Shown here piece after piece: positions 13,941 to 27,000 of a DNA stretch of 64,000 bases. Position 1 is the first letter of the stretch, and each line of letters begins with the position of its first letter. The stretch spans positions 41,158 through 105,157 of the forward strand of contig VZRG01002389.1 of the NCBI GenBank assembly GCA_013397435.1. The letters are read 5' to 3'. A program made the translations under genes and the position numbers. Below the pieces are notes generated by a model, which saw nothing but the letters and a program-made list of their open reading frames with translations, did not search any database and was not told the DNA's origin. The DNA is from Erythrocercus mccallii (taxonomy: Eukaryota; Chordata; Aves; Passeriformes; Dicruridae).

Positions 13941-14109
13941 TCCCTTTTTCCCAGGTAACTGTGAGCTGCATATTTCTTTTCCCAGGTAACTCTGAGCTGC
14001 ATATTTCTTTTCCCAGGTAACTGTGAGCTGCATATTTCTTTTCCCAGGTAACTCTGAGCTGCATATTCCTTTTCCCAGGAAACTGTGAGCTGCACAGTCC
14101 TTTTCCCAC
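13941..14109. repeat. 31-bp minisatellite, about 5.3 copies
   Basis: The junction CCCAG/GTAACT recurs at 13955, 13986, 14017 and 14048, and as CCCAG/GAAACT at 14079, with a spacing of exactly 31 bases. Copies differ mainly by GTAACTGTGAG versus GTAACTCTGAG, which alternate; the last copy is the most diverged. The unit is not a multiple of three, so open frames through the array are artefacts. Confidence 0.93.
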
Positions 14110-17100
14110 TCAGCTCCAGTGGAGCTGGGGGTTATTTTAGTTCAGCTGCTAAATACACACTCCTTCCTTCCAGGACACCTGCCTGAAGCTGCAGCCTTCA
14201 CCTTTGATCTGTAGTTCCACCTAGCCAGCCGGGTCTGATGTTTAATGCGTTTCTCAGAGTTTCTTTGCTAACCCATCACCAGGTCTATGCTTTTGTTTTC
14301 TGCTCCTTTTCAACAAGTACCACCTGGCCTCGCTGGTGCCCTGAGCCTCAGCTTTCCCCCGTGAGTGTGCAGTAGCTGCTGCAGGCGTGTCTGCACACCT
14401 AGTGCAGGGTTTGCCTCTGCAGTAGGAGCACCAGGAGGCACATTCCATGATTGCACACAGGGGGATGGAAAAGGGTCTCCTGGTCTGGTGCCTTGCAGAC
14501 ACTGAGGGGAGGAGGACAAACAGTGGCTTTGCATTGGGGTTTGTAGGGTTGTTTTTTTTTTGTGAACAGTGAACAATAATTTCTTCTCTGGACTGTGCCT
14601 CGTGGAAACAACAAACAAAAGAGGAAGGACCCAGTTAGAAATGATTGAGACAGGGAAGGGAAATATTTTTTGCCAAGCAGATGCATTTTTAGGGGAAAAA
14701 AGTGAGTAGAAGAAATAGAATAGCCAGTTCTGAATGGGTATAAGAAGAAAACTGCAGATTTAGAAAAAGCTATAGCCCAGGCATAAGATGTCTAAATGCA
14801 CTAATTGAAACCAGAACTCTTGTCTGGGAAGTGATGGAGGCCCTCACAGCAAACCAGAATTAGTAAAAGTACAAGCTAACAATACTAGGAGGGAAAGATT
14901 GCCTGGAGGGCTTTCATATCATAACTTTTAATACCTTAAGGCAAGCCAATGAGAAAGCTGTTCACATGAAGGGTGGATTGGCAGTGCTCTTTCCAAAATA
15001 TTATTTTTGGGCTGCTCATCTCTAGTGCCTGCTGATGTGGCTTCAGGGAAGGAGACTGCACGTTTATATAGCATGTGAGTTCCTGAAACCATACTGAGCT
15101 CGGGGGGATTCTTTATATGGTAACCAAAGCCAAGGCAGGGGTAGTAAGGATGGTGTCCTCCAGGCAGTGCTTGTTATTCAGCAAAAATACTGGGGCTTTT
15201 CAGTCTATTTAAGGTGTTTCCTTTCCTTGAACACTTCGTTCTGCCTGCCTGACCACAACCCAGGTAGTGGGAATGCTCGGATTGCTTGCTGGTGGCTGGA
15301 CTGAAATGCTTTGCTACATTGTGCCCAGGAAAGTCTAACCATTTTATTTGAGAGCTCAGTCCCTTCCTAGGATCTACTGGGAGGACTGATGTGCCCTTCA
15401 GCATAGCAGGCTTTTATTCTGCATGTGTACCCTCATCTCCCAACTAGAGCTCCTTGTCAGCATTTTTAGAAACTGTTTGCTGAGCATGGTGCCTTTCTGA
15501 ACTTGTCATTTCCTTTTTTTTGGACTTTAGTGAAAAAAGGTGAGAATATACATTCAATAAAATGCATAAAATTGATATACATGCACTGTATAAGTCTATA
15601 ATCTAAGCAAGACAACTGTAACTGTGAAAGGAGTAAGGCTGACTGCAATGGAGCCTTATCTTGCAAACTTGAAGTGGGGATTGAATTTACATGGACTTCC
15701 AGGATAAGGAGAAAGAGGTCTTGTATTTCAGATCAGAGGCAGGGAGGAGGGAATTAACTGTTGAGAAGGAAAATAGTTAGATGCATGGACAAAGCTCCTG
15801 GAACAGAATCCCAAATCACCTTGCATAGCACTTTGGGAAAGTTGCCCATGGTAATTGATGCACAGAAAACTCAGGAAGAATTACAAGAAAACCAAGAAAA
15901 CCATAATGTCTTAAGAAAATAAGGTAAATTTATAAAACCTGCAAAATATGTTTATTTAAAACACTTCGTAAAATAACTTGGGGAAGTGCTTAATGCAGAG
16001 TAAAATAACCTTTAGTCAACAGGATACAATTGGCTCTATTTCTCTTTGAGTATTTATACCAACAAGTAGGTTCGGTAAAGGAGTTTTAAATTACAGTAAC
16101 CATAAAGCAGAAACTGGGAATGTGAGGAGAATCAAAGCACTCACTTTGCCTGATTTAGACTACTGGCAAAGGAGGTCATATTCTCCAGGCTTATTCCACA
16201 GCTGATGGAGGGAGAGCTGGGCTGGTGGCTTTCCACAAAGAGCTAAAGCTCACAGAAATGTAAACAGCTACCATAAATTTCCAGACTTGACCTTAAAGAA
16301 GAATCTAGGTGAACTATTTTTAGTGCCTGTATCAATGTAATTGTATGTCAGTGAACAGCGCTGACCTAACAAGGTGATTAGAAAGTAAACTCTCGACTTA
16401 ATTGGTAGCAATTGAGATCAGTTGGTTTTGTGTGACTGCATCAAGTGTTGCCAGAAAAAATATGCTGCAAACCTAGTTTGTGAAAACCTGACCACTGATC
16501 TTTAAAAGTTTGATGATCTTGTTACCATAATCTATCTCTTACTGGTTGTAGGTGAGTAAATAACAAACGGCTGAAGGTTTTCTTAGGTTTCCATAACAGA
16601 TTTTGGATCCTTTTCAAGTGAGAAGTTTGACAGAAGAGTCTAGAGGGAGGGGAAAGTGCCAGAAATACAAACCTGGTGGTGTGTTTGAGGAGTCTCTTAC
16701 CTGTCTGGCTCAATGTGCATGCTGCTCTGTGGCACTGGCAGCGTTTAACTTGGCGTGGCTTTGGGGCTTGGTGACAGGCGGGGACAGCACCCCCTCCCTT
16801 GGCAGGAGCTCTGGAAAGAGATGTGCTGCTCGGGATGGAGGGAAGGAGAACTCCAGCAGAGTGCAAATAAAACTCCAAAATGCTGACTTTCATTTGCAGG
16901 CGCTCAGGCAAACAAGCATCCAGGAGCTCGGGTCCTACTGGGGACCCAGAAGTGACACAGAAGTGCAAGTGGTGCTGCAGAGTTTTTGCCAGCGGTTGTG
17001 CAGTTTCTGTACAAAATCCCAGCTTTCTGGAGGTACAGCACGGACAAAAACATGCCTAAACTCTCTGTGGTCACTCTAAGCAAGAAATAGTTTCTTGGCA

Positions 17101-19637
17101 GGAGATGCTGAATCAGATCTGAAGTCGAACATGGCAAGCATCACAAGGAGACAGGAAAGTTGTTAGGCACACCTCTTATCCCTGGGAAACTGGGATGGAA
17201 GGACCTGGCCAAAACTCTGCTGCTGGTGGTTAAGCTGGTGGAAGCGCTCTCAACATCATGAAGGATAAAGGGGGAAAATGTAAATTGCTTATTTACCACT
17301 TAGCAGGCAATTAATTATTTTTGAAAAGAATTGCAATAAAAAAAGACCCTGGTGTGGGTGTAAAGGCAGGAGCTTTGAAGTCTGGCTGTGATTGTAAGTT
17401 ATGCGTGCTTGTGGTTGGGGGAATCTCTCTATCTGTCGTGTTTCCAAAGTTCAATTTTTTACAAGACAGCTATATTTAATTTTAAAAGGAAGCTGTTCTG
17501 AATGCCTAAGCACATATATCACTCTCCTCATTTAAAACTGGATATTAAAAAAAATGTATTCATATAGGAGAGTCAACTTGGACTGCTGGGCTTTTGGATC
17601 CTGCCTTTGTTAATTTAAAACAAGGGACTGAATGGAAAAGCAAGCTAGAAATGTGGGAATCTAGCTGAATTTCTGAGTGAGCCAGCTTCTCTTCAGTCAG
17701 GAGAAAGGATTTGTATTTGTTCCTTTAGGAAATTTGAGTGCAGACAGATATACAGGCAGAATTCCACATCTAAACAGGTAGATGGATATACAGAAATTGA
17801 TATTACTTTTTTTTTTTAATCTGACCTGAAAGTGTTGTTGCAAAATTTTCCCAATCAAAGCAAATAAATTTCTTCCATTCCACTAGAAGATGCTCTGGGG
17901 GCTGAACTTCTGTTAAAAGCTTGGAATTTTTTTGCATACAATGAAAACGACAGAATTTTCTATCCTACCTTCCTTCCCCTTCCCAAGTTAAGGAAAGGAT
18001 AAGAAAGGATAAGAAGATAAGAAACCATTCCTAGTGAAAAACTCTGGGCTTTTGTGTTCTAGGGAAATGCAGATGATGAGTTACTTGATCAGTGGAAGAC
18101 CAGCAAAGTAGAAAGAGGTGAAAAGCCTCTGTGTTTGCTGCTTGCATAGATGGCAGAAGTGTCAGGATTTTCAGCTGCAGAAGAAAATCACATAGCTGTC
18201 TCAAAATCTTCATATAGGGCAATATAAATTAGTAAGGATTAGGTCTCAATTAAAAAATGACATTTGAAACAAGTTGTTTTCTGAAAAGGGAAGATTTATT
18301 TTTCAAAAAATCTGGAATGGACGGAGTGTTTTGTTTTGCTGCCTTAGCTGGCAATCAGGGAAAGTCCTCAACTGTGCCCCCAAGTCCTGGGCAAGACATT
18401 CACCATGAGCCCAGAGAGGGGAGGAGAGGATACAGCCTGCTGTGGGAGAGCACAGAGCTCTCATATTTGTAATGGCCAGGGAGCAGATCCAGCCCCTGGA
18501 GCTTCCATTACACACAGGAAAGAGGAAATTTCACCATTTGGGGGGTCCATAGTTCTGTTCTGCTTGGTAACTCAGGCTCTACCTCCTTTTCATCAGCTAT
18601 GAGATAGCAAAGGTATTTCATGTTACAAGACATTTCACCTTAGGGGAGTTCTGTAAATGTGCAAATGACTGAAGTATTATTGGGATTCAGAGATATCAGG
18701 GTGAAAAGTAAGGAAATGCATTACCATAAATCAATGTTTCTTGTACGGACTACGTTCACAGAAATACGTTTGGCTAAAATTGATTGTTGTGTTGATCTGA
18801 AACAAAAATCTCATTATTAAACCATAGTTGACCAGTTTACAACAGGCTTGGTTACATGTTTCTCCTTTGGAGAAGAGAGCAAATATTTTGCAAAGGCGTG
18901 TTACCTTGGCTTGTGTGCTGTGCACAGCAGAGCCTGATGGACGAGGAAGATCTCTTGAGCTTAAAATAAGGTGATCCTGAGAACATATGCAACCTTTAGG
19001 TGCACTTTAAAATATGTTTCTCCTGTCTTCAGGATCCACAAATAGAATGGAAATCCAAGAAATGAACATTTCTTACCAACAGCATTTAAAGACAGCGTGT
19101 TCTCTTAAGTAAGCAACATGTTTTCTATAAATTGTTTCAAGCTGTACAAATGTGTTTGCCAATCCTCAAAGCAATCATTTGCAGCCAGATTTTTGGATTA
19201 TAATAAGATTAATGATAAAATAACACTGAAAACAATTTTAAAATAACCGTAGGGATTTAATATAAATCCGTAAATAGAAGGAAATTCTGACTTAAGACAG
19301 CCGGAGTGTATTTAACTTAGTCTTGTGTTGCTCCCAACTACTACACATAGAGTCACTCATTAGGAGAAAAAGGTCTAAGCACACTTGATAAAAGTACAAA
19401 CCATATGTGCTATTTGCAAGAGATGTAAGCACAGCAGCACACAGAGGATGTTGTGTTTATCTTAATTACAAGTGGTTCAGTGTGTTTGTCATAATGTCTC
19501 AACAGTTTTAAAGAAAATATTGTGTTTTATTTCCTCTGCTTGATTTTTAATACTGTGTGATTAACGTTACACGTAGTTGTCATCAACTTTCTCCAGTGCC
19601 CAAGTTCCCAGTGTAATAGTGATCTCTGTAGCTATTG

Positions 19638-19678
19638 AGGTATTAATTGTTCTATAAAAGGTATTAATTGTTCTATAA
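19638..19678. repeat. 21-bp tandem duplication
   Basis: GGTATTAATTGTTCTATAA occurs at 19639 and again at 19660 with identical sequence. This is a simple recent duplication. Confidence 0.9.
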
Positions 19679-22600
19679 TACATCACAATGAAAGGTTTGA
19701 TCTAGTGAAATCATTATTATCTTTGTATCTGTGTAACATCTTTGCTATACAAATATCTGCCCTAATTACTGTGCAGTGGTTATATTTTTCAAGATAAGAT
19801 ATACTAATAATTTCGTAGTGGTTTTGTTCAGACAAACAAACAAGAGAAAAGTCTCAGAAAGACCAAGCTGGTATTGAAATAGGTCTGACCAAAGACTTTT
19901 TTGGGAAATGAGTATGGCTATTTGCATCATTTAATCTCAGTGGGTAACTTCAGAGAAATACTGTGCTAAAAGGAAATTACCGTCAGTCCTTGGTCGGGAG
20001 TCCCTTCCCCATCCTAGCTGCACTCCTCCATGTAATGCAAGGTCAGACAGGGGCTGTGGGTGATCCCTTTCTTTTCCCCATGGTTTTCACAGGTAGTCTT
20101 TATCTTGTACATTCCCTGTTCTTTGAATGCCTGACTCTGAGACCTGGAACAGGTTTGCAGGAGTCAGAGAACACACAGCTACAGCTGTGTCAAGCCATGT
20201 GCTCAGAAAAATTTAAAAAGAAAGTGAAAAATTAAATTTTGCTTCTTGGCTGGATACCCAAAATCCACTGCACCCAGTGGATACATTTAGCTTTAAACTT
20301 CACATATCTCAGATGCAAATCTGTATAATGGGATAATAATACTCACTTTGCATAGGTTTTATGCTGTTGAGGTTTTTTTTAAGGAGAGTTTTTATGCCAA
20401 ATTTCTTAAGCTTGTGAGAAGTGCAAACAAGTAAAATTCAGCTGTGTAATTGTACCAAAAGCAACAGCATTTATCAGCAGGCTCAAGACTTTAAATCTGC
20501 TGCATACACATACAACCCAATCTGGATTAATAATTATTTGTGGGTTTGTGTTGGAAGCCTTCCTGCCACAGAAAACCTTGTGAAGTCAAGAGTGCTTATT
20601 GCAGGCAGCATCTCTGAAAAAATGATGTTAAAAAATTCTGGACAATCTCTACTGAACTTGTGCAAACTACTGTTTTTCCAGACTTTTTTGCATCACTCTT
20701 TTGATTTTGATTTTCAAACAGCAATCCCTTAATTCCCCCTGCACCCCAAGTTGCTACTCCCTGCTCAGAGTTACGTGTGGGCCAGCATTTTCCTGTGCAA
20801 GATTTAGTGTCAGGAAAACAGCATCTCTCTTTTCAAATGTATTCTTGGAAATTAGCATGGGTTTTGGCAGAAAATTTTATTTAAGAAAATAAAAGACCAA
20901 AGAAGCCTCATGGGATGAAAGAAATCTGGTCATGGAGTTAAAACTGCCAAATTACAGACAATACAAAAAGGGGTTTTATAACAAGAAGGCTGGGGCAGCT
21001 AACATAATAATGATCCTACTATATTAGTCTCTAATTAGATCATTTCCTTCTGAGGTGGCCAAGGAATAAATCCCTATAAATACGAGTTTTTGTGACACCA
21101 GTGATGAGATAATACATCTTGCAGAAGTCACTGCCTGAAACCCAGAAATGTATAGGAATACAAACTGCATTGTGCAAGCAGGAAGATGGAGGAGAAGGGA
21201 TGGGGATGGAGGAGAAAGCAAAATCTCCTTTTCAGTGGCTGTGAAATTTTGGTTCAGCTTAGGTCTTTTGGGAAGCTGCGATTCCAGCTCAGACCTAAAG
21301 GAACAGTTTTTAGTCAGCTGGGACCTATGTGAACACACATCTTCTCAGGGGGTGTGGGTATCGAGATTGGGGCTGATGCTGCTTGGCAATTTCTTCTACT
21401 TCATCACTTTGATACAGGATATATGTGGAAAGGATAACCCCCATCATAGATCATCTCCTGCTATTAACACACTTGTTCAATTCTGTGTGAGCAGTGCATG
21501 TCACATATCAGTGATGCTGGCTTGTGACTGGGTCTTCAGACCAAAGAAACCCCAGGAAATAACATCCAGACACTAGATCATCAGATGAAATATATTTAGG
21601 AAGTACTGAAATGTTCCAAAACTCTTGAGGTTTTTTTTGTGAGCATCCCTAATTTAGTTCTCTTGTGTTGTGCACATTATGGTACCTTCTTCACGGGCAT
21701 GATCGTTATCCTACCTGCAACTTCCCCTCATGTGCAGGAATTAGGTTCTGTGCAGGCTTCAGGTGGTGGGTAATAAATAAGTCACTGGCAAAATTGGGAA
21801 GGTTAAATATCTTACAGCTACTGAGCTCCCTGAACAGGCAATTCTGGACTAAGTGGCAGACTCTGCTGTGAAAGAATAATTTATATCCGTAAAGCTAATG
21901 AACTTACCCCAAAGCCTGCATGGAAAGGGGCTGAACAGCAGTTATATAGGCAATCTAAGTTTTGAAAATACCTGGGTTTGAGAGAGTTTGGTATTTGCTG
22001 TCTTCATTGTGTGGGTGGGCCCTGCACAATTTCTTGTGTGTCATTAACGTGGCAGAAATGAATAACCATTCGAAAGGCCCTTTCCTATGCATGTCGTGTT
22101 CTTTAGTCCATGAGGATTAACTCCTTTCTAGGCACAGCTTCAAAAGGGAAAATTATGTACTATTAAAATAACTCATTTTAGAGCTTCATATTTTCACTTA
22201 GATCTTAATCAAGCTGTTATTGTTATTAAAATATTCTGAAGTGAATTCAGATTTCATAAATATGGAATTTTTTTCTTTGAGCTTCTTTTGCATGCAGAGC
22301 AAGTTAGAAATGTGCACACAGCCTCTAAGGGGACTTTGTGGTTCCCATAGTATTTGCTCACAGTTTTTTCAGTGACTCAGCTGGAGACCCCAGCCATCTC
22401 TGAAGCCTTCACATTTATTTCTGACATCTCATGAAGTCCCAGTTGCAAAAAGTCTCCTGCTAACTACTCTACATACAATCTTCTCAAGGTTGTCAGAAAG
22501 GTACATTAAAAATCTGAATTAAATTGACAATGTAAAATGAAATAGCTTGGGAGAAAGCTCCTATTGTTTGCTTAAGTTCCTTCTTCCTGTGGCTAAGTGT

Positions 22601-23157
22601 TACAGCATTCTCTCCAGAGGGATGGATTGTGCCTTTTAGCATCTTTTTTTCCTTTTGTTTTATTTTGCTTGTTTACAACCATCTTTTAGTGTTTACCTAG
22701 CGTATCTAGAATTTTTTCATGGAGTTTATAATAACCCTCATAAACCCAGAAATTCCATGCTGTGCAAAGCTGTGCATACACAGGCACATAGCAACCCTTT
22801 AACCTAAGCCGACATAGAAATAACCATCTCCCCCCTTCCACACACTCTGAGGCCATCCCTTCTCTTCAGCATCCATTTTGCCCTTGACCCTTGGTTCCAT
22901 TAAAGCACATTTGTGATGAATGAGCCTGTAATGTATAATGTATTCAGGACATTATATATCAGGCAGTAAACCACAGGAGGAAGCTGCAATCACTAGGGTT
23001 TTCTCTTTGGGAAAAAAAGTTGCCTTCAGCCATCCAACAGCTTTCCACTGCTACAAAGCATAGCTAAACATTCTCTCCTGTTAATGTTTGGTTTTCTCTT
23101 GTCTGTCCCAATTACCTTTTCTCTGTTTTCCCTTGAGTGCCTTCTCATTTTCTTCCC

Positions 23158-23180
23158 TTTTTTTTTTTTTTTTTTTTTTT
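23158..23180. repeat. T23 homopolymer
   Basis: Twenty-three consecutive T. It may be the tail of a retroposed sequence on the minus strand, but no body of such an element is recognisable next to it. Confidence 0.9.
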
Positions 23181-23635
23181 AAGCAATACTACTTCTAGTT
23201 AGCATAACAACTAACAGAATCGCAGGATGAGTCAGATTGGGGGAAATCACCCTAAACCCAGCTTCAGTTCCCACTTACACCTTTTGAATCTGACATAACT
23301 GACTCCTGATTTATAGGGATGCAATGGAGAATGGAAATGAGCCAGGAGCTGAGAGCTCCTCTTGCTGGAGCTGTGACTTGTGACGCCACTCAGCTACGGG
23401 GTTTCTTTTGGCAGAGGCTTTTACAACTGCAGAGTTGCTGGATATATCCAATTCACTGAAAAAAATCACAAAAAAAACCCAAAAAAATTACACAACTAGC
23501 TCATTGGAATAGCTGCTTAAGCAGAATAAAAATGCTGGAATAACTATAAAACACTGTTTTTGCTGACTGAACGTAAAATGACATTAGGAGATAGCTGAGG
23601 GAGATAAGCACTATGGTGATAAAAAGAACCAATAT

Positions 23636-24075
23636 ACTGGATTGGCTGGGATGGAGTTAATCTCTTTGTGGTAGCTTGCATAGTTCATGTTTTAGCTACC
23701 CCTGAGCAGAGCTTGCACAGCATTGAGGGTTTCTGTTTCTCATGCTGCCCCACCAGTGGCTGTGGGCACAGGATGTGCCCAACAATAAAACCAAGGAGAA
23801 AGGAGGAGCACTTTGGGGATAAGGTGTTTGCTTTCCCGAGTACCAATAATGTGTGATGGAGCTCTGCTTGCTCAGCGGTGGCTGCACACCTGCTGCACAC
23901 CTGCCTGTCCATGGGAAGTGGTGACTGAATTCCTTGGTTTTGCTCTACTTAACACACACAGCTTTTCTCGGATCTATTAATTTGTATTTATCACAAAGCA
24001 CAGCTTTTCCCACTTTTGCCTTTCCCATTGCCACCCAGGGACAGGTGAGCAAGGGGTTGTGTGGAGCTGGTATCT
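23636..24075 (+). mobile_element. Solo LTR of an avian ERVL-type endogenous retrovirus, degraded
   Basis: The segment opens with ATTGGCTGGGATGGAGTTAA and continues through landmarks in the order expected of a common avian class III LTR: a CCCCACCAG block, TTCCCGAGTACC, TGATGGAGCTCTGCTT, CACCTGCCTG, ATGGGAAGTGGTGACTGAAT and TTCCTTGGTTTTGCT, ending near GTGAGCAAGGGGTTGTGTGG. An AATAAA lies at 23784-23789. No gag, pol or env sequence adjoins it on either side, so it is a solo LTR left by recombination. It is shortened, a CACCTGCTGCACACCTGC stretch looks internally duplicated, and the target duplication is no longer visible. Confidence 0.75.
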
Positions 24076-27000
24076 TCAAGGATGGAGACTCCACATGCCC
24101 CCTGGTCCAGCTATAATTTTGTTTGGAAATAGTTCAGTCGAAATTCAGGAATACTAGATAGAACATATCTGAAAATACTTTTTTTACCCAGAAAGGTAAC
24201 ATTGCTTTCTATTTTTCTAAACAAAATTCCAACCTTAAACTTGCTTTCAGTAGGTTAAACCTTTTAGACTAATTATAGCTGACTTAGAAAGTGTATGTTA
24301 CATGTAAAATGTTGTTTTCTTATTCACTTTCTCCAATCAAGCTGCTCTAGAATATTTTTTCTTCATTTTCTCTATTTGCTGTCTTTAGTGATCTTGAAGG
24401 TGTAATGGCCCAAACTCTGTTCTGTCATACATGAGACTGGTGCCAATAAAAATAGGTCTTTTTTTCAGTGATCTTCACCAAGGCTTTGGTCTGGTTTCCC
24501 AGCAGAGCTGCAGAAGTCATGCACCTGCTCCCATCTCTGGTGCATCACAAACTCAGGTAAAAATGTTCCATGGAGAGCAAAAGTTCAACAAAGCATTTCC
24601 TTTCTTTGACAGAAAAGTGCCATCCAGATTAAAATGTGGTGTGGAGAAGCTTTGCTTGTAAAACCAGTAAATGATTATGGAATATTTTGCCTATGAGTAA
24701 TGGATTGGAACACGTACTTATTAGCCAGAAAGTTGATTGTGCTAAATTACACCACTGCAGCACTCCCAAAACCCCTTTTATTGGGGGGGTCCTGTTATGC
24801 CATCACCAGAGGAAGATGCCTACCCTGCCCCTCCTAAATAATCCCTTGTGCTTTATAAATTAAACAAGCACAAGAAGGCCCCTGGGGATGCAAAATAAAG
24901 ATTTTAAACAAGAAATATAGCTTGCCACGGCCCAAAAGATTTGGATCCAGATTTTCCAAAATTCAGAATCGTTTCAGAGCTGAGTGCTTACCCCACAGCT
25001 ACTTCTAATTTGGAAATTATTCTCTGTGTATTTTTCTCCCAAGGTTGTCTTAAATACCTTTAGTAATTTTAAACTATGCATTGCCAGCTCTACCAGCAAC
25101 TTCCCCTTTGCACATATTCCATTAATAACTTCTACTTAAAGGAATAAAGTAAAAAAGCAATAAATTCAAGCTTGCTTTCTCCCACTGTGCAGTCCACTCC
25201 CTTGCACAGAGTTCAGCTCTCAGTCCAGACCACCCACATCATGAATGAATGCTCTGATCTTGCCCTCCAACCACCTGGAACTGGATAAGCGCCTTTTAAA
25301 ATAGACTACACCCTCTCTTGCTTCCTAATGTCTCAGGTATATTTTTCAGTACTTGAAGCCTTTGCAGACAAGACTAATACCCACTCTGCTGCTAAAATTA
25401 TTACTGCAATGTTTACCATTTGGAGGAAAAGGAAAAACACAGGATAAAAGCTATCAGCAAACAAAATTTTCACTAAACTCAAATTACACCTCGTTATACA
25501 TTTCTGCACAGCAAGAAAGTCAAGCTTTTGATAGGGAACATTAGCAGTTAGGCTTGCACACCTCTAATTCCTTCTGTCCTGGAGCCTGCAGAAATTTGGG
25601 GGTACAGAACCTCTTGGCTCAGAGCACTTGGGTGTTACTGGTTGGTGCTTGGGAAGAAACTGGTTCCTTCAATTTGCAAAAACATCTTGATTTTTGGTGA
25701 TTTGCACCTCAAAAATCTGCTCTGAAGAACTGACATCTCCCAGGGGCTGTTGTCACTCACGCTTCTCTGATGCTGGACGAGAGCCAGCCTTGTCATCCCT
25801 AGGGCTTCTGCTCAGAGAGAGGTAATGCTGAAGGGAATATCCAAGCTTGACAAGGTTGGGATGAGAGACCTGAGGAGCAGTTCCATGAACGGGAGGATCA
25901 GTGAAATGTCTGTTTGTCTGACAGGTCTGTAGTCTGTCTAAATTCCCCACCCCTCGGCATACCCAGTGGAGAGCAAGAACAGGCTAGAACGATACAATTG
26001 TAATAGAATTATCAAAAGGTACCTAAGAGGTCCGTTCCCATCTGCCTACCATCTTCAGAGATGAGCGTTAGGAAGAAAATCACCATCTGTGTTCTGAGAA
26101 ACAAAGAACTTTAATCTCCTGGGAGTGGGCCTGGCTGCAGACAGCAAGAAGGGTGCTGCTCAAGGAGCCACAAACTCATGAAAAATGGGAATAACCCGTG
26201 GAAATACCATTGCAAGTTTCTACCTAAGAGCCTAGACACTGTCAGAGCATCAGGGACCAGGATCATCCACCGTGTCTCTGCTTTCAACCTATGTGACACT
26301 CAGAGAAAACAACAGGTTTTTTAGAAAGTAGTTTCTTCTGGTGCAGTGCAGAAGGGAGAGGATTAAGGAAAATAAGAAACTGCTGATAAAGAGATCAGCT
26401 GTGAAATGCTGATCAACACCTCACTACATAAAGAAAAGATCATTTATTGTAAATTATGGACTTTGCTCTTGGAGTCAAAATTCAGCCACGGTGTAACCTC
26501 AATCATTGACCCAAAGGATTAGTTTGTCTTTTATTTTTTAAATGTTCTCATCTTGTTTCTGGAAAAAAAGATGTGATAACAGATTTGCAATGTGCCTGAC
26601 CTACATTCTTCAAGTTTATAATGGCCCAGCCTAGTCCACATTCACATTCCAGTGTCTCCTCCTGGACAAACCCAGGCACCTTCCAGATGTGTTTGATGTT
26701 CTGATTGTACTTCTGCCCTGCGAATGCTGTGCCAAGGTTTCTTAATCACCAGCATTCGTTTTGATTGAATTTGGGATTTTGCCTTCCAGTAACCTCATCT
26801 TTTGACAGTGACAAAGCCAGTTCTACAGGGTGCAAAGTGGAAGAAGCCCTTGGAGGTTGATTCCCTGCCAGGATGGGAGGAGTCAGTCCCCAGTGCATTT
26901 GCATCAGCAGGAGGTACAGTCTCAGAGGATTGCAGACCACCAGCAGCCAAAGGAAGGGAGGAGGGAGAAACACAAATAAACCTGGAATTTTCCGAATTAT

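Larger units (their letters stand above)
14110..23635. other. Intergenic DNA, nothing recognised except small repeats
   Basis: No exon or RNA gene seen. Two overlapping frames lie at 16522-17079, on opposite strands and 148 and 158 codons long, in a GC-richer patch and with no recognisable domain. A 21-bp unit is duplicated at 19638-19678. A T23 run occupies 23158-23180. Confidence 0.5.

Noticed and set aside
13830..14109. Minus-strand frames with repeated Q-L-T-V-T-W-E-K-like blocks
   Set aside because: They are translations of the 31-bp minisatellite. The unit is not divisible by three, so each copy is read in a different frame.
16522..17079. Overlapping 148- and 158-codon frames on opposite strands
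   Set aside because: The region is GC-richer and frames on both strands are open together. No domain, splice context or start context favours either.
25960..26000. AACGATACA string reminiscent of U6 snRNA
   Set aside because: Only nine bases match. The rest of the U6 sequence and its promoter elements are missing.
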